A stretch of 64,000 bases of DNA from Ilumatobacter coccineus YM16-304 (GCF_000348785.1 NC_020520.1:1922001-1986000); one strand, 5' to 3'; positions 17,927-27,267 are shown, counted from the first letter of the stretch. Numbers and translations: made by a program. Notes: generated by a model from the letters alone, not told the origin.

Positions 17927-18106
17927 GATTTTTGCCCAGGCTCGATGTGGTCGCGTGGGGGTGATTTTCGGCCAGGCTCGATGTCGTCGCGTGGGGGTGA
18001 TTTTTGCCCAGGCCAGAAGTGGTCGCGTGAGGGTGATTTTTGCCCAGGCCAAATGTCGTCGCGTGGGGGTGATTTTTGGCCAGGCTCGATGTGGTCGCGT
18101 GGGTCA
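17927..18106. repeat. Tandem array B: five 36-bp units
   Basis: Units of exactly 36 bp start at 17927, 17963, 17999, 18035 and 18071. They begin GATTTTTGCCCAGGC or GATTTTTGGCCAGGC and share the core of array A. Variation is confined to the TGC/TCG/TGG step and the CTCGATG/CAGAAG/CAAATG step. The fifth unit runs into the SulP stop codon (18104-18106). Confidence 0.9.
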
Positions 18107-19870
18107 GTCGTCCCAGTTGGTCCAGTCGACGTCGTGGTCGTTCACGTGGGCCTTCACGGCCCGGCCGATCGTCGACGGGAATCCGTGCTCGCCGAGTCGG
18201 TCGTACAGGCCGTACTGGCGGAGCCGGTCCTTCACCGGCCCCTTGATCTCGGCGAACACGAGTTGTACGCCGCGCTGTTCGAGGTCGTCGAGCAGTGATT
18301 CGAGCATCGCCGCCGCGCTGGTGTCGATGTCGGTGATCGGCTCGGCTGCGACCACGATGCGGTCGATCGGATCGTCGGCCTCGTCGAGGATCTCGTGGAC
18401 TCGACGCGCGAAGTGATCGGCGTTGGCGAAGAACAGCGGAGCGTCGAACCGGAACAGCACGAGCCCGGGCACGCGCCGAGCATCCGGATGGCGAGTCAGA
18501 TCGTGGTAGCCCTTCCGTCCGTCGACGCGGCCGAGCACGGCGTCGTACGGGCGCCACAGTTGGCGCACGAAGTTGGCCAGCGACAGCACCACGGCGACGG
18601 CGAGTCCGGTGAGCACACCGAGCAGCACCACGGCGCCGGTTGCCACGACGCAGAGGGCGAACTCGCTGCGGCGTGCAACGAACAACCAGCGGAGTTGGCG
18701 AAGATCGAACAGGTGGATGGCGGCGGCGATGATGATCGCCGCGAGGGTCGTCGACGGGAGTTGCTCGACGAGTCCGCTCCCGCCGACGAGCAACGCCAGC
18801 ACCAGCGTGGCGCTCACGACACCGACGAGTTGCGTGTGCCCGCCGCTCGCCATGTTGGTGGTCGTCCGAGTCGTGCTGGCGCTCACCGGAAACCCTCCGA
18901 ACAGACCGGCGGCGACATTCGACGCTCCGAGCGCCACGATCTCGCGATTGGGATCGACGCGTTCGCCGGTGCGGGCCGCGAAGCCTCGCGAGAGCGCCGT
19001 GGTGTCGGTGAGCGTCACCCACGCCAGACCGAGTGAGGCGACGGCGAGCGACGGCACGGTGCTGAGTTCGATGCGGGGCCACGACGGGGTGGGAAAGCCG
19101 CTCGGGAGCGCGCCGATGACGTCGACGCCGTCATCGACGAGGCCAAGCGTTCGCACGGCGACGATGCTCGCGACGACGGCGATCAACACGCCGGGGATCT
19201 TCGGAGAGACTCGTGCGGCGGTGACGATCGTCGCCAGTGCGACCAGACCGAGCACGACGACAGTGGCGTCGACCCGGCCGTCGGCCACGCCTGACACGAA
19301 CTCGGCGCCCTGTTCGATCGGCATGTCGCCGTCGACCGAGAACCCCGCGAGCTTCGACAGCTGGCTCACGAGCATGACGATGGCGAGGCCGTTGAGGTAA
19401 CCGAGTTGCACCGGGCGGGAGAGCAGTTCGGCGATCGAGCCGAGTCGGGCGAGTCCGGCCGCCACGCAGACCGCGCCGGTCATGAGCGCCAACATCGCGG
19501 CGATGGCGATCGCCGTCGCCGGGTCGCCGTCGCTGGCGGTCAGCGCGATCGCCGCCGCGATCAGCGGGGCGAGTGACGAGTCGGGGCCGACCAGGAGCAG
19601 TCGTGACGGCCCGAGGATCGCGTAGGCGAGCACTGCGGCGACGGTCGTGTACAGACCGGTGACGGCGGGGACGCCGGCGAGTTCGGCGTACGCCATCCCG
19701 TGGGGGACCATCAGCGCGGTGACGGCGAGTCCGGCGACGAGGTCGCCGCGCAGGTACTCGCGTCGATACCCGTTGATCAGCATCGCCGCCGCGCCCAGCA
19801 CACGTTCGACGCCGCCATGGCGTTCATCGTACGACAGAGGCCGACCGAGCTCGGCCCGTCGCCAGAGCAC
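18104..19870 (-). CDS. SulP-family anion transporter with STAS domain
   Basis: Up to 588 residues. The SulP core shows LRGDLVAGLAVTALMVPHGMAYAELAG, then a series of membrane helices to about residue 430. A cytoplasmic STAS domain follows (about 445-560) with VLFRFDAPLFFANADHF and DIDTSAAAMLE. Members carry sulfate, bicarbonate or other anions. The frame opens at a GTG (19870); an ATG at 19783 (MLINGYRREYL) sits nearer the usual start, and the first ~29 residues may be untranslated. The stop codon lies inside repeat array B. Confidence 0.88.
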   Translation of the reverse strand: MLWRRAELGRPLSYDERHGGVERVLGAAAMLINGYRREYLRGDLVAGLAVTALMVPHGMAYAELAGVPAVTGLYTTVAAVLAYAILGPSRLLLVGPDSSLAPLIAAAIALTASDGDPATAIAIAAMLALMTGAVCVAAGLARLGSIAELLSRPVQLGYLNGLAIVMLVSQLSKLAGFSVDGDMPIEQGAEFVSGVADGRVDATVVVLGLVALATIVTAARVSPKIPGVLIAVVASIVAVRTLGLVDDGVDVIGALPSGFPTPSWPRIELSTVPSLAVASLGLAWVTLTDTTALSRGFAARTGERVDPNREIVALGASNVAAGLFGGFPVSASTTRTTTNMASGGHTQLVGVVSATLVLALLVGGSGLVEQLPSTTLAAIIIAAAIHLFDLRQLRWLFVARRSEFALCVVATGAVVLLGVLTGLAVAVVLSLANFVRQLWRPYDAVLGRVDGRKGYHDLTRHPDARRVPGLVLFRFDAPLFFANADHFARRVHEILDEADDPIDRIVVAAEPITDIDTSAAAMLESLLDDLEQRGVQLVFAEIKGPVKDRLRQYGLYDRLGEHGFPSTIGRAVKAHVNDHDVDWTNWDD

Positions 19871-19936
19871 GCCAGCGGTCTGGTGCGAGTCGGTCGGGAG
19901 CAGTCCGTTGCGACGCGGTCCTGCGGTGCGCCTCGG

Positions 19937-22150
19937 TCAGCGTTGGTGGGAGCCGGCGAGTTGGCGGTGCGGCTCGGCGGCGAGACGTTCGATCTCGTGT
20001 TCGGCGGGCTCGGGGTGTCCGAGGTGGTAGCCCTGCACCGCGTGGCATCCGAGTTCGCGAACGCGTTCGAGTTGGCGCTCGGTCTCGACACCTTCGGCAA
20101 CGATGATGATGTCGAGCGCCCGGGCGATACCCGTGATGGCGGTGGCGATTCCCCAGCCGCGTTCGGAGTCGAGGTCGTGGACGAATCGGCGGTCGAGTTT
20201 GAGGCCGTCGACGGTGAGCGAGCTGAGCCGAGCGAGCGACGAGAAGCCGGTGCCGAAGTCGTCGATCCAGATCTGGGCACCGGCGCGTCGCAGGCCGTGC
20301 AGCACCGTCTGGGCGTACGCCGCGTCGATGACGGCCGATTCGGTGATCTCGATGACCAGTTGTCCGGGGCGAAGCCGATGAAGGTCGATGAGCTGTTCGA
20401 CATCGTCGACGAGCGCTCGATTGAACTGGCGGGCCGACACGTTGACGCACACCGGAGCGTCGAGCGCAGCGGCGTGTGCGGCACCGATCTTCAACAGGTG
20501 AGTGCCGAGTTGAACGATCAGACCGGACTCTTCCGCGACGCCGATGAACGATCCGGGTGCCAGCACGCCACGTTCGGGGTGCTTCCACCGCGCCAGCGCC
20601 TCGTAGGCGATCGCGCCCTCCGCTTCGCGCCCGGGTCGGTGGATGCGTTGCAGGTGGAGTTCGAACTGGCCGTCGTCGATCGCCCGTCCCAGGTCGCGCT
20701 GCACCTGGGCCCACTCGGCGGTGCGGTCACGAAGCGCCTGGTCGAACACGACGCAGCCGTTGCGTCCGGCTTCCTTCGCGGCGTACATGGCCGCGTCGGC
20801 TTGCGAGAGCAGACCCTGCGCCGTCGAGTCCGGTTCGCTGACCGCGACGCCGATGCTCGCCGACACCACGAGCTCGTAGCCCTTGAGTTGGAAGGGGCGC
20901 TCGAGCGACTCGCGGATTCGTTGTGCCTGCTCGAAGGCCACGGAGGCGTCGGACACGTGGTTGAGTACGGCGAACTCGTCGCCACCGAGGCGAGCGAGGA
21001 GGAGCGCGGTGGGCGTCTGTTCGCGGATGCGCGCCGCCGCTGCGCCGAGCAGAGCGTCGCCGGTGTCGTGACCCATCGAGTCGTTGACGAGCTTGAAACG
21101 GTCGAGGTCGATGAACGACACGGCGACCGAGTCGGTGGGGCTGACCTTCAGCTGGGTGCCGAGCAGTCGGACGAACTCGCGACGGTTGGCGAGCCCGGTG
21201 AGGCCGTCGCTGTCGGCGGCGTGCTTGATGGCGTCGTGGAGGAAGAGCTGCGCGGTCACGTCGGTGACGACGACGAGATGACTCGGCCGACCGCGATGGA
21301 CCGTGGGGACGCTGACGATCTTGACGTCGATGAGTTCACCGTCGGAGCGCTGGTGCTGGAAGGAGCGGTCGCCGGCGTAGATCTCGTTGCCGGTGTTGCG
21401 CACCATGGCTTCGACGATCGCTCGTTCGTCGTTGTCGGGGCGGATCTCGAGCAGCGACATCGACAGGAACTGCTCGCGGGAGTAGCCGTAGCGCTCGACC
21501 GCCAGGTCGTTGACGTCGACGAAGGCCAACGTCTCGTCGTCGTAGAGGTAGGTGACCCGGTCGAACCCTGCGACCGTGGAGGCGAACGGGGCACCGATGG
21601 CGATGTCGTTCGCGGCGAGCGTCACCACGTCGACGTGCGGTGGGGCTTCGGCGCGGCGGCGGGCGTGGAGGTCGACGAGGTGTTCGATCTGCCGTGCGAG
21701 GAACTCGATCGTGTCGAGTTGCTGCGCGGTGAACTCTCGCGGCTCGACGTCGAGCACGCACAGCGTCCCGATCGCGAGGCCGCTCGCATGGACGGGCACG
21801 CCGACGTACGAGCGCAGATGAGGCTCGCTGGTGACGTACTGATTGGAGCGATACGGCTCAGTGCGCAGCGTGTCGGCGATGACGATCGTCTCGTCGTTGG
21901 TGACGACGCGGTCACAGAACGCGACCTCGCGATTCATCAGCGTGCGGTCGAATCCGTACGACGACTTGGCCCACTCGTGGTGCTTGTTGACGAGGGAGAA
22001 GGCGGCCATCGGCACCTCGAGGGCGGCGGCGAGGTGGGCGACGATCTCGTCGAATGCGGCTTCACGCGGCGTTCCGAGCAGTCCGATGCGCTCGACGACG
22101 GCGACTCGTTCTTCTTCGAGTGATTCGTCGTCTACCTGGGGATTTGACAT
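19937..22150 (-). CDS. GAF-PAS-GGDEF-EAL cyclic-di-GMP enzyme
   Basis: 737 residues from the ATG at 22150, with GAGGAGAG upstream. Order: GAF (about 15-165), PAS (about 185-310), GGDEF (about 315-475) with an intact RLGGDEF, and EAL (about 485-730) with YEALARWKHP, ITESAVI, DDFGTGFSS and VAEGVET. Both catalytic signatures are complete, so it can in principle make and break c-di-GMP, tuned by the sensory domains. No membrane segment, so it is cytosolic. It is divergent from the repeat surface protein at 22483. Confidence 0.92.
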   Translation of the reverse strand: MSNPQVDDESLEEERVAVVERIGLLGTPREAAFDEIVAHLAAALEVPMAAFSLVNKHHEWAKSSYGFDRTLMNREVAFCDRVVTNDETIVIADTLRTEPYRSNQYVTSEPHLRSYVGVPVHASGLAIGTLCVLDVEPREFTAQQLDTIEFLARQIEHLVDLHARRRAEAPPHVDVVTLAANDIAIGAPFASTVAGFDRVTYLYDDETLAFVDVNDLAVERYGYSREQFLSMSLLEIRPDNDERAIVEAMVRNTGNEIYAGDRSFQHQRSDGELIDVKIVSVPTVHRGRPSHLVVVTDVTAQLFLHDAIKHAADSDGLTGLANRREFVRLLGTQLKVSPTDSVAVSFIDLDRFKLVNDSMGHDTGDALLGAAAARIREQTPTALLLARLGGDEFAVLNHVSDASVAFEQAQRIRESLERPFQLKGYELVVSASIGVAVSEPDSTAQGLLSQADAAMYAAKEAGRNGCVVFDQALRDRTAEWAQVQRDLGRAIDDGQFELHLQRIHRPGREAEGAIAYEALARWKHPERGVLAPGSFIGVAEESGLIVQLGTHLLKIGAAHAAALDAPVCVNVSARQFNRALVDDVEQLIDLHRLRPGQLVIEITESAVIDAAYAQTVLHGLRRAGAQIWIDDFGTGFSSLARLSSLTVDGLKLDRRFVHDLDSERGWGIATAITGIARALDIIIVAEGVETERQLERVRELGCHAVQGYHLGHPEPAEHEIERLAAEPHRQLAGSHQR

Positions 22151-22482
22151 GTCGGGCGCTCTCCTCGGGGCTGGATGCACTCCGGCATGAGGCATCCGGT
22201 TGCCCCGAGCTCACCGCCCCGCAGAACAAATGCTACCAAAAGTGACCATATCGGCACTCTGTGCAAGAAGATCTTGACCGAGTGCAGAGTGGTTCGGTCG
22301 GTCGGACCCGCTCGTCTCCGTTGTCGCAAGTCTTCGGGGGGGGGGGGGGGGGGGCGAGAGAGGGCACGACGGCGGTCGGGCTGCGAGCGATCCGAGAAAT
22401 CGGTCGCGCCCGGAACGTGGCAGTTCTAGTGTGGGGCGCGCCGTCGACGAACCTCGACGTCGGCCGAGCTCGGAGGATCGAC
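22151..22482. promoter_or_regulatory. Divergent intergenic region (332 bp)
   Basis: This gap separates the c-di-GMP enzyme from the surface repeat protein. It holds an AT-richer stretch (22228-22280), an imperfect dyad CACTCTGTGCA ... TGCAGAGTG, a TTGACC hexamer at 22274, a run of 19 G (22336-22354), and the ribosome binding site GGAGGA at 22471-22476. No gene is seen in it. Confidence 0.5.
22336..22354. repeat. Homopolymer run of 19 G
   Basis: Nineteen consecutive G lie 129 bp upstream of the surface protein ATG. Such runs are highly prone to slippage and in other bacteria drive phase variation when placed in promoters. The exact length should be treated with caution because sequencing also miscounts such runs. 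Confidence 0.85.
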
Positions 22483-25400
22483 ATGACACCGTCAGCAACG
22501 AATCACCACCGCACTCCCGGTCGGGAGCGACGCGCTCACCGCGGCCGCGTCGCTCGACGCGCGGTGATCGCCGTGTCACTCGCCGCCGGCTTCGTGGCGG
22601 CGCCGGCGTCGAGCGGTCAGGCCGAGCCACCGGTCGCAACCCAGCTCGATCTCGTCGGCCCGGAGGGCAGCGAGTTGTTCGGCGAAGACGTGCTCGTGCT
22701 GTCGAACGGCAACTACGTGGTGACCGATCCGGGATACGACCTCGATGGGATCGTGGACGTCGGCGCCGTGCACCTGTACGACGGCGAGACCAATCAGCTC
22801 ATCTCCACCGTCACCGGGTCGACCGCCGGTGACGAAGTCGGCAATCGAACCCCAGTCGAAGTGGGCGACGGCGACGTGGCGGTACTCGCATCGTCGTGGG
22901 ACTTCGGCGGGGTGGTGGATGCCGGGGCGCTGATCCACATCGACGGCACGCTCGGCTTCTCCGGTCAGATCGACCCGACGAACAGCCTGCACGGTACGGC
23001 CACAGACGACCTGCGCGGCACGATCGTGCCGCTGGCCAACGGCAACTACACGGCTCGCTTCCCCGACTGGGACGATGGAGCGACGATTGATGTCGGCGCC
23101 GTGGTGTTCTTTCCGGCGGAGGGCGGGGTCGTCGGACCCGTCACCACCGACAACAGCCTCCACGGCAGCAACGTCGGCGATCGTGTCGGCAGCGTCGGCG
23201 TGCTCGCGCTCGACAACGGCAACTACGTCGTGGGAAGCCACGGCTGGAGCGACGGAGTGACGAGCCGGATCGGTGCGTCGACGTGGGTCGATGGCACGAC
23301 CGGCCTCACCGGCCCGGTCACCACATCGAACAGCCTGCACGGTTCCAGCCCGAACGACGAGGTCGGTACTGCACGGCAGGTCGGCGACTCGAACTACGTG
23401 GTGACGAATTCGGTGTGGGACGGACCGGTCGTCGACGGCGGAGCGGTCACGTGGGTCGACGGTTCGACGGGCCTGACCGGGCCGGTCACGACGTCGAACA
23501 GTCTGTACGGCACGACGGTCGGCGACAGGGTCGGCAGCGCCGGGATCACGACGCTCGTCAACGGCAACTACATCGTGGGCACGTACCTCTGGGACTTCGG
23601 CATTCTGACCGACGTGGGCGCCGCCACCTGGGCCGACGGTGACACCGGCATCACCGGTCCGGTCACGCCAGCCAACAGCTTGCACGGCACGACCGCCAAC
23701 GATTTCGTCGGTCTCAACGGCGTCGTCGCACTCACCAACGGCAACTATGTGGTCAACGCCAACCAGTGGGACAACGGCGCGTTGGTCAACGCCGGCGCCG
23801 CGGTGTGGGGCGATGGCACGACGGGCATCAGTGGTCCGGTCACGACCAGCAACAGCCTGTACGGCACGAGTGCGGAGGATTCCGTCGGACGCTCGGTCGC
23901 GCTCGCCAACGGCCACTACGTCGTCACCTCGCGTTCGTGGGACGATGGAGCGACCCCCGATGTCGGGGCGGTCACGTGGGGCGACGGCACGACGGGCATC
24001 ACCGGGCCGATCACGACCGCCAACAGCATGCACGGCACGACCGCCAATGATTCGGTCGGGTTCGTCTCCTCGCTGTCCAACGGTGACTACGTCGTGTTGG
24101 CTCGCGACTGGGACAACGGGGCGCTGGTCGACGCCGGGGCCGTCGTGCTCGCCGATGGTGCGATGGGCACGACCGGTCCGGTCACGACCGACAACAGCCT
24201 GCACGGCACGCAGGCCGGCGATCGGATCGGCTTGTACGGAGCTGTCGAGTTGACCGACGGCAACTACGTGGTCGTGAGCCCGGCGTGGGCGTTCGGTGCC
24301 GAACAATACGCGGGCGCGATCACCTGGGTCGACGGCTCGACGGGAAGCCCGGGGCCGGTCACCGCCGGCAACAGTCTCCACGGCTCGACGACCGGCGATG
24401 CGGTCGGCTCGGTCGATAGCGGGGGTGGGGTCATCGCGCTGCCGCGAGGTCGTTACGTGGTCGTGAGCGACGAGTGGGACGACGGTGGCATGGCCGACGT
24501 CGGAGCGGTCACGGTCGGACGCAGCGGCGGGAGCACCGGCCCGGTCACGGCCGAGAACAGCGCCATCGGCACCCCGGGGGTCGGTATGGACCTCATCGGC
24601 GAGGCGGTCGAAACGGTCACCGCCGGCGGAGCCATCGTGGTGCAGACCTTCCAGAACCGGGTGATCCTCGTCCTGTCGGATCTGGTGTCGCGGAACCCGG
24701 CCCGCCTGCTCGACACTCGGTCGGGCGACGGCATCTCGACGGTCGACGGACTCGCCCTCGGCTGGGGTCGAGTCGATCCGGGCACGGCCATCCAGATCCA
24801 GATCGCCGGGCGCGGCGGCGTGCCGTCGAACGCTCGCACGGCGACGCTCAACCTCGCGTCGATCGCGCCGACGGGCGTCGGGTACGCCACGTTGTACCCG
24901 TGCACCGACGAGCCGCCGCTCGTGTCGGCGCTCAACTATCAGGCGGGTAGCAACGTCTCGAACGCCACGCTGGTCACCCTGTCGGATGCGGGCACGATCT
25001 GCCTGTTCTCGTCGGCGTCGGCGCACTATGCGATCGACGTGGTCGGGTACACGCCCGACGGGTCGCGAGTCGGCACGCTCGAGCCGGGTCGTCTGCTCGA
25101 CACGCGGTCGGGGCCCGACATCGCCACGGTCGACGGCGAGTCGCTCGGCGCCGGTCGCCTGCTCGCCGGAGCGTTCGTCGAGGTCGAGGTGGCGGGCCGC
25201 GGTTCGGTGCCCGACGATGCGACGTCGGCGATCCTCAACCTGGCGGCGATCGCCCCGTCGGGTCGCGGGTTCGCGACGCTGTACCCGTGCACGCCGGAAC
25301 GCCCGGTCGTGTCGGCGCTCAACTACGAGGCGGGGCAGAACATCTCCAACGCCACGGTCGTGAAGCTCAGCGAGACCGGCACGGTGTGCTTGTACACGTC

Positions 25401-25833
25401 GACCGAGGCGCACTACGCCCTCGACGTGTCGGGCTTCGTCCCGCCCGGGTCGAACTTCGAGACGCTCGAGCCAGGCCGACTGCTCGACACGCGATTCGGC
25501 GACGACATCACGACGGTCGACGGTGTCGGCGTGGGCGCCGGCCGCGTGGAAGCGATGGGTGTGATCGAGGTGCCGGTGGCCGGACGTGGGGGAGTGCCGA
25601 CGGGTGCCGAATCGGCGCTGGTCAACCTCGCCACGGTGGCGCCGGGCGGCAAGGGCTACGCGACGTTGTATCCCTGCACCGACTCGCCGCCCAACGCGTC
25701 GTCGCTCAACTATGAAGCGTCGTCGAACATCTCCAACGCAACGCTCGTTCGCCTCTCCGACCAGGGCAACGTCTGCGTGTTCACCTCCGCCGAGGCCCAC
25801 CTCGCACTCGACGTCCTCGGCTTCGTCGAGTAG
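22483..25833 (+). CDS. Large secreted repeat protein with three C-terminal LDTR domains
   Basis: 1116 residues from the ATG at 22483, with GGAGGA upstream. The signal peptide (about 1-48) has a basic start, RRAVIAVSLAAGF, and an Ala-rich end. Residues ~50-735 are about ten ~62-residue repeats of the form NSLHGT..D.VG, NGNYVV, W..G, GA.TW.DG, probably beta-propeller or beta-solenoid blades. Residues ~740-1116 are three ~125-residue domains starting PGRLLDTR, each with Cys pairs (LYPCT, CLF/CVF). No anchor is visible. Likely surface or matrix; the role is not known. Longer frames through the G-run are rejected. Confidence 0.8.
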   Translation: MTPSATNHHRTPGRERRAHRGRVARRAVIAVSLAAGFVAAPASSGQAEPPVATQLDLVGPEGSELFGEDVLVLSNGNYVVTDPGYDLDGIVDVGAVHLYDGETNQLISTVTGSTAGDEVGNRTPVEVGDGDVAVLASSWDFGGVVDAGALIHIDGTLGFSGQIDPTNSLHGTATDDLRGTIVPLANGNYTARFPDWDDGATIDVGAVVFFPAEGGVVGPVTTDNSLHGSNVGDRVGSVGVLALDNGNYVVGSHGWSDGVTSRIGASTWVDGTTGLTGPVTTSNSLHGSSPNDEVGTARQVGDSNYVVTNSVWDGPVVDGGAVTWVDGSTGLTGPVTTSNSLYGTTVGDRVGSAGITTLVNGNYIVGTYLWDFGILTDVGAATWADGDTGITGPVTPANSLHGTTANDFVGLNGVVALTNGNYVVNANQWDNGALVNAGAAVWGDGTTGISGPVTTSNSLYGTSAEDSVGRSVALANGHYVVTSRSWDDGATPDVGAVTWGDGTTGITGPITTANSMHGTTANDSVGFVSSLSNGDYVVLARDWDNGALVDAGAVVLADGAMGTTGPVTTDNSLHGTQAGDRIGLYGAVELTDGNYVVVSPAWAFGAEQYAGAITWVDGSTGSPGPVTAGNSLHGSTTGDAVGSVDSGGGVIALPRGRYVVVSDEWDDGGMADVGAVTVGRSGGSTGPVTAENSAIGTPGVGMDLIGEAVETVTAGGAIVVQTFQNRVILVLSDLVSRNPARLLDTRSGDGISTVDGLALGWGRVDPGTAIQIQIAGRGGVPSNARTATLNLASIAPTGVGYATLYPCTDEPPLVSALNYQAGSNVSNATLVTLSDAGTICLFSSASAHYAIDVVGYTPDGSRVGTLEPGRLLDTRSGPDIATVDGESLGAGRLLAGAFVEVEVAGRGSVPDDATSAILNLAAIAPSGRGFATLYPCTPERPVVSALNYEAGQNISNATVVKLSETGTVCLYTSTEAHYALDVSGFVPPGSNFETLEPGRLLDTRFGDDITTVDGVGVGAGRVEAMGVIEVPVAGRGGVPTGAESALVNLATVAPGGKGYATLYPCTDSPPNASSLNYEASSNISNATLVRLSDQGNVCVFTSAEAHLALDVLGFVE

Positions 25834-25845
25834 CTGGTGACGCCG

Positions 25846-25878
25846 CCGGACGGTTTGTCTCAGAGACAAACCGTCCGG
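25846..25878. terminator. 33-nt palindromic element, copy 1
   Basis: Two perfect 16-nt arms, CCGGACGGTTTGTCTC and its complement, surround one A. It lies 12 bp after the surface protein stop and 49 bp before the P450 start. Identical copies are at 27179 and 56907. The position after stop codons suggests a bidirectional terminator or REP-like element. Confidence 0.75.
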
Positions 25879-25926
25879 CCCCGACGGGTGCGGTCGCGGC
25901 GACGTCTGGCACGTACGCTGCCGAAC

Positions 25927-27177
25927 ATGACGCATCGCCTCACCGATCCGACGTTCTGGACGCAACCACTCAACGACCGCATGCTCGAGATGGGCACGTT
26001 CCGCGAAGCGGAGCCGTTCACCGAGGTGGCGTTCACCAACGAGTTCACCGGCGAGCAGGAGCGGTTCTTCGCCGTCACGCGCTACGACGACGTGGTCGCC
26101 ATCAGCAAGGATCCGAAGACGTTCAGCTCGGCGTCGGGTGCGATCTCGATCGTCGATCTGCCGCCGGACGCGCTCGAATTCTTCGGGTCGTTCATCAACA
26201 TGGACAACCCGCGTCACCAGCGTCAGCGAGCGATCGTGGCGAAGTCGTTCACGCCGACCGAGTTGGCCAACGTGCTCGACTCGGTGGAGACCATCGTGAC
26301 CGAGGTGATCGACGGGTTCTGTGAGGAGGGCGAGGTCGACCTGGTCAAGGCACTCGCTCAGCCGTTCCCGCTCCTCGTCATCTGCGACATGATGGGCATT
26401 CCGCGCAGCGAGTTCGACACGGTGCTCAACGCGACCAACATCATCCTCGGTGGCGGCGACCCCGAGTTCGTGGGTGAGGGCGACCCGATGACGGCGATCC
26501 TCGGCGCCGGGCTCGAGTTGACGAATCTGATGAACGAGTTGGCCGACGAGCGTCGCAAGAACCCGACCGACGACCTCACCAGCAAGCTGGTTCATGCCGA
26601 CGTCGACGGCGAGATGATGGCGCCCGAAGAGGTGGCGCCGTTCTTCATCCTGCTCGCGGTTGCCGGCAACGACACGACCCGCACGGCGCTGTCGCACGGG
26701 ATGAACCTGCTGTCGCAGTTCCCCGAGCAGCGCGCGGCGTGGCAGGCCGACGTCGACGGGGTGACGGGCACCGCGGTGGAGGAGATCGTGCGCTACTCGG
26801 CGCCGGTCACGTTCATGCGTCGCACGCTGACCACCGACTTCGAGATGTCGGGGCACCAGTTCGCGCAGGGTGACAAGGTCGTGATGCTGTACGGGGCGGC
26901 GAACCGCGACCCGCGAGCGTTCGACCAGCCCGAGGTGTTCGACGTTCGTCGTTCGCCGAACCCGCACGTCGGATTCGGTGGGCCGGGACCGCACTTCTGC
27001 CTCGGTGCCAACCTGGCTCGTCGCGAGTTGGCGGTGGCCTTCCGCGAGATCTTCAAGCGGCTTCCCGACATCGAGGTCGTCGGCGACGCCGTGCCGCTCG
27101 ATGCTGCGGGACTCCCGCTCGTCGGCGGCATCAAGCACCTCCCGGTCCGCTTCACCCCGACCGCCCCGACCTCCTGA
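25927..27177 (+). CDS. Cytochrome P450
   Basis: 416 residues from the ATG at 25927. I-helix AGNDTTR (acid-alcohol pair as Asp-Thr), K-helix EEIVR, and heme loop FGGPGPHFCLG with Cys358. The heme loop with PGPHFCLGANLAR resembles CYP125/142/124-type sterol or fatty-acid hydroxylases. No ferredoxin gene is next to it. It is bracketed by two identical 33-nt palindromes, one 49 bp before the start and one immediately after the stop, making a neat one-gene unit. Confidence 0.92.
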   Translation: MTHRLTDPTFWTQPLNDRMLEMGTFREAEPFTEVAFTNEFTGEQERFFAVTRYDDVVAISKDPKTFSSASGAISIVDLPPDALEFFGSFINMDNPRHQRQRAIVAKSFTPTELANVLDSVETIVTEVIDGFCEEGEVDLVKALAQPFPLLVICDMMGIPRSEFDTVLNATNIILGGGDPEFVGEGDPMTAILGAGLELTNLMNELADERRKNPTDDLTSKLVHADVDGEMMAPEEVAPFFILLAVAGNDTTRTALSHGMNLLSQFPEQRAAWQADVDGVTGTAVEEIVRYSAPVTFMRRTLTTDFEMSGHQFAQGDKVVMLYGAANRDPRAFDQPEVFDVRRSPNPHVGFGGPGPHFCLGANLARRELAVAFREIFKRLPDIEVVGDAVPLDAAGLPLVGGIKHLPVRFTPTAPTS

Positions 27178-27178
27178 C

Positions 27179-27211
27179 CCGGACGGTTTGTCTCAGAGAC
27201 AAACCGTCCGG
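27179..27211. terminator. 33-nt palindromic element, copy 2
   Basis: Identical to the copy at 25846. It starts one base after the P450 stop codon. Confidence 0.75.
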
Positions 27212-27231
27212 ATTGCTCGAAAACGTCGAAA

Positions 27232-27260
27232 CCCCTGGTCAGATCGTGTCTGACCAGGGG
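27232..27260 (-). terminator. Terminator of tRNA-Gly
   Basis: CCCCTGGTCAGA and its perfect complement form a 12-bp stem with loop TCGTG. On the minus strand it begins 8 nt after the tRNA 3' end and is followed by TTTCG. Confidence 0.8.
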
Positions 27261-27267
27261 CTTCGCG

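Noticed and set aside
22261-22482. N-terminal extension of the surface protein through the G-run
   Set aside because: The frame stays open only because of the G-run; the ATG at 22483 has a strong ribosome binding site and a signal peptide right behind it.
22576-27138. A 1520-codon open frame on the minus strand across the surface protein and P450
   Set aside because: It is the antisense shadow of GC-rich codons; Arg/Asp/Val-rich composition, no recognisable domain, and both real genes lie on the plus strand.
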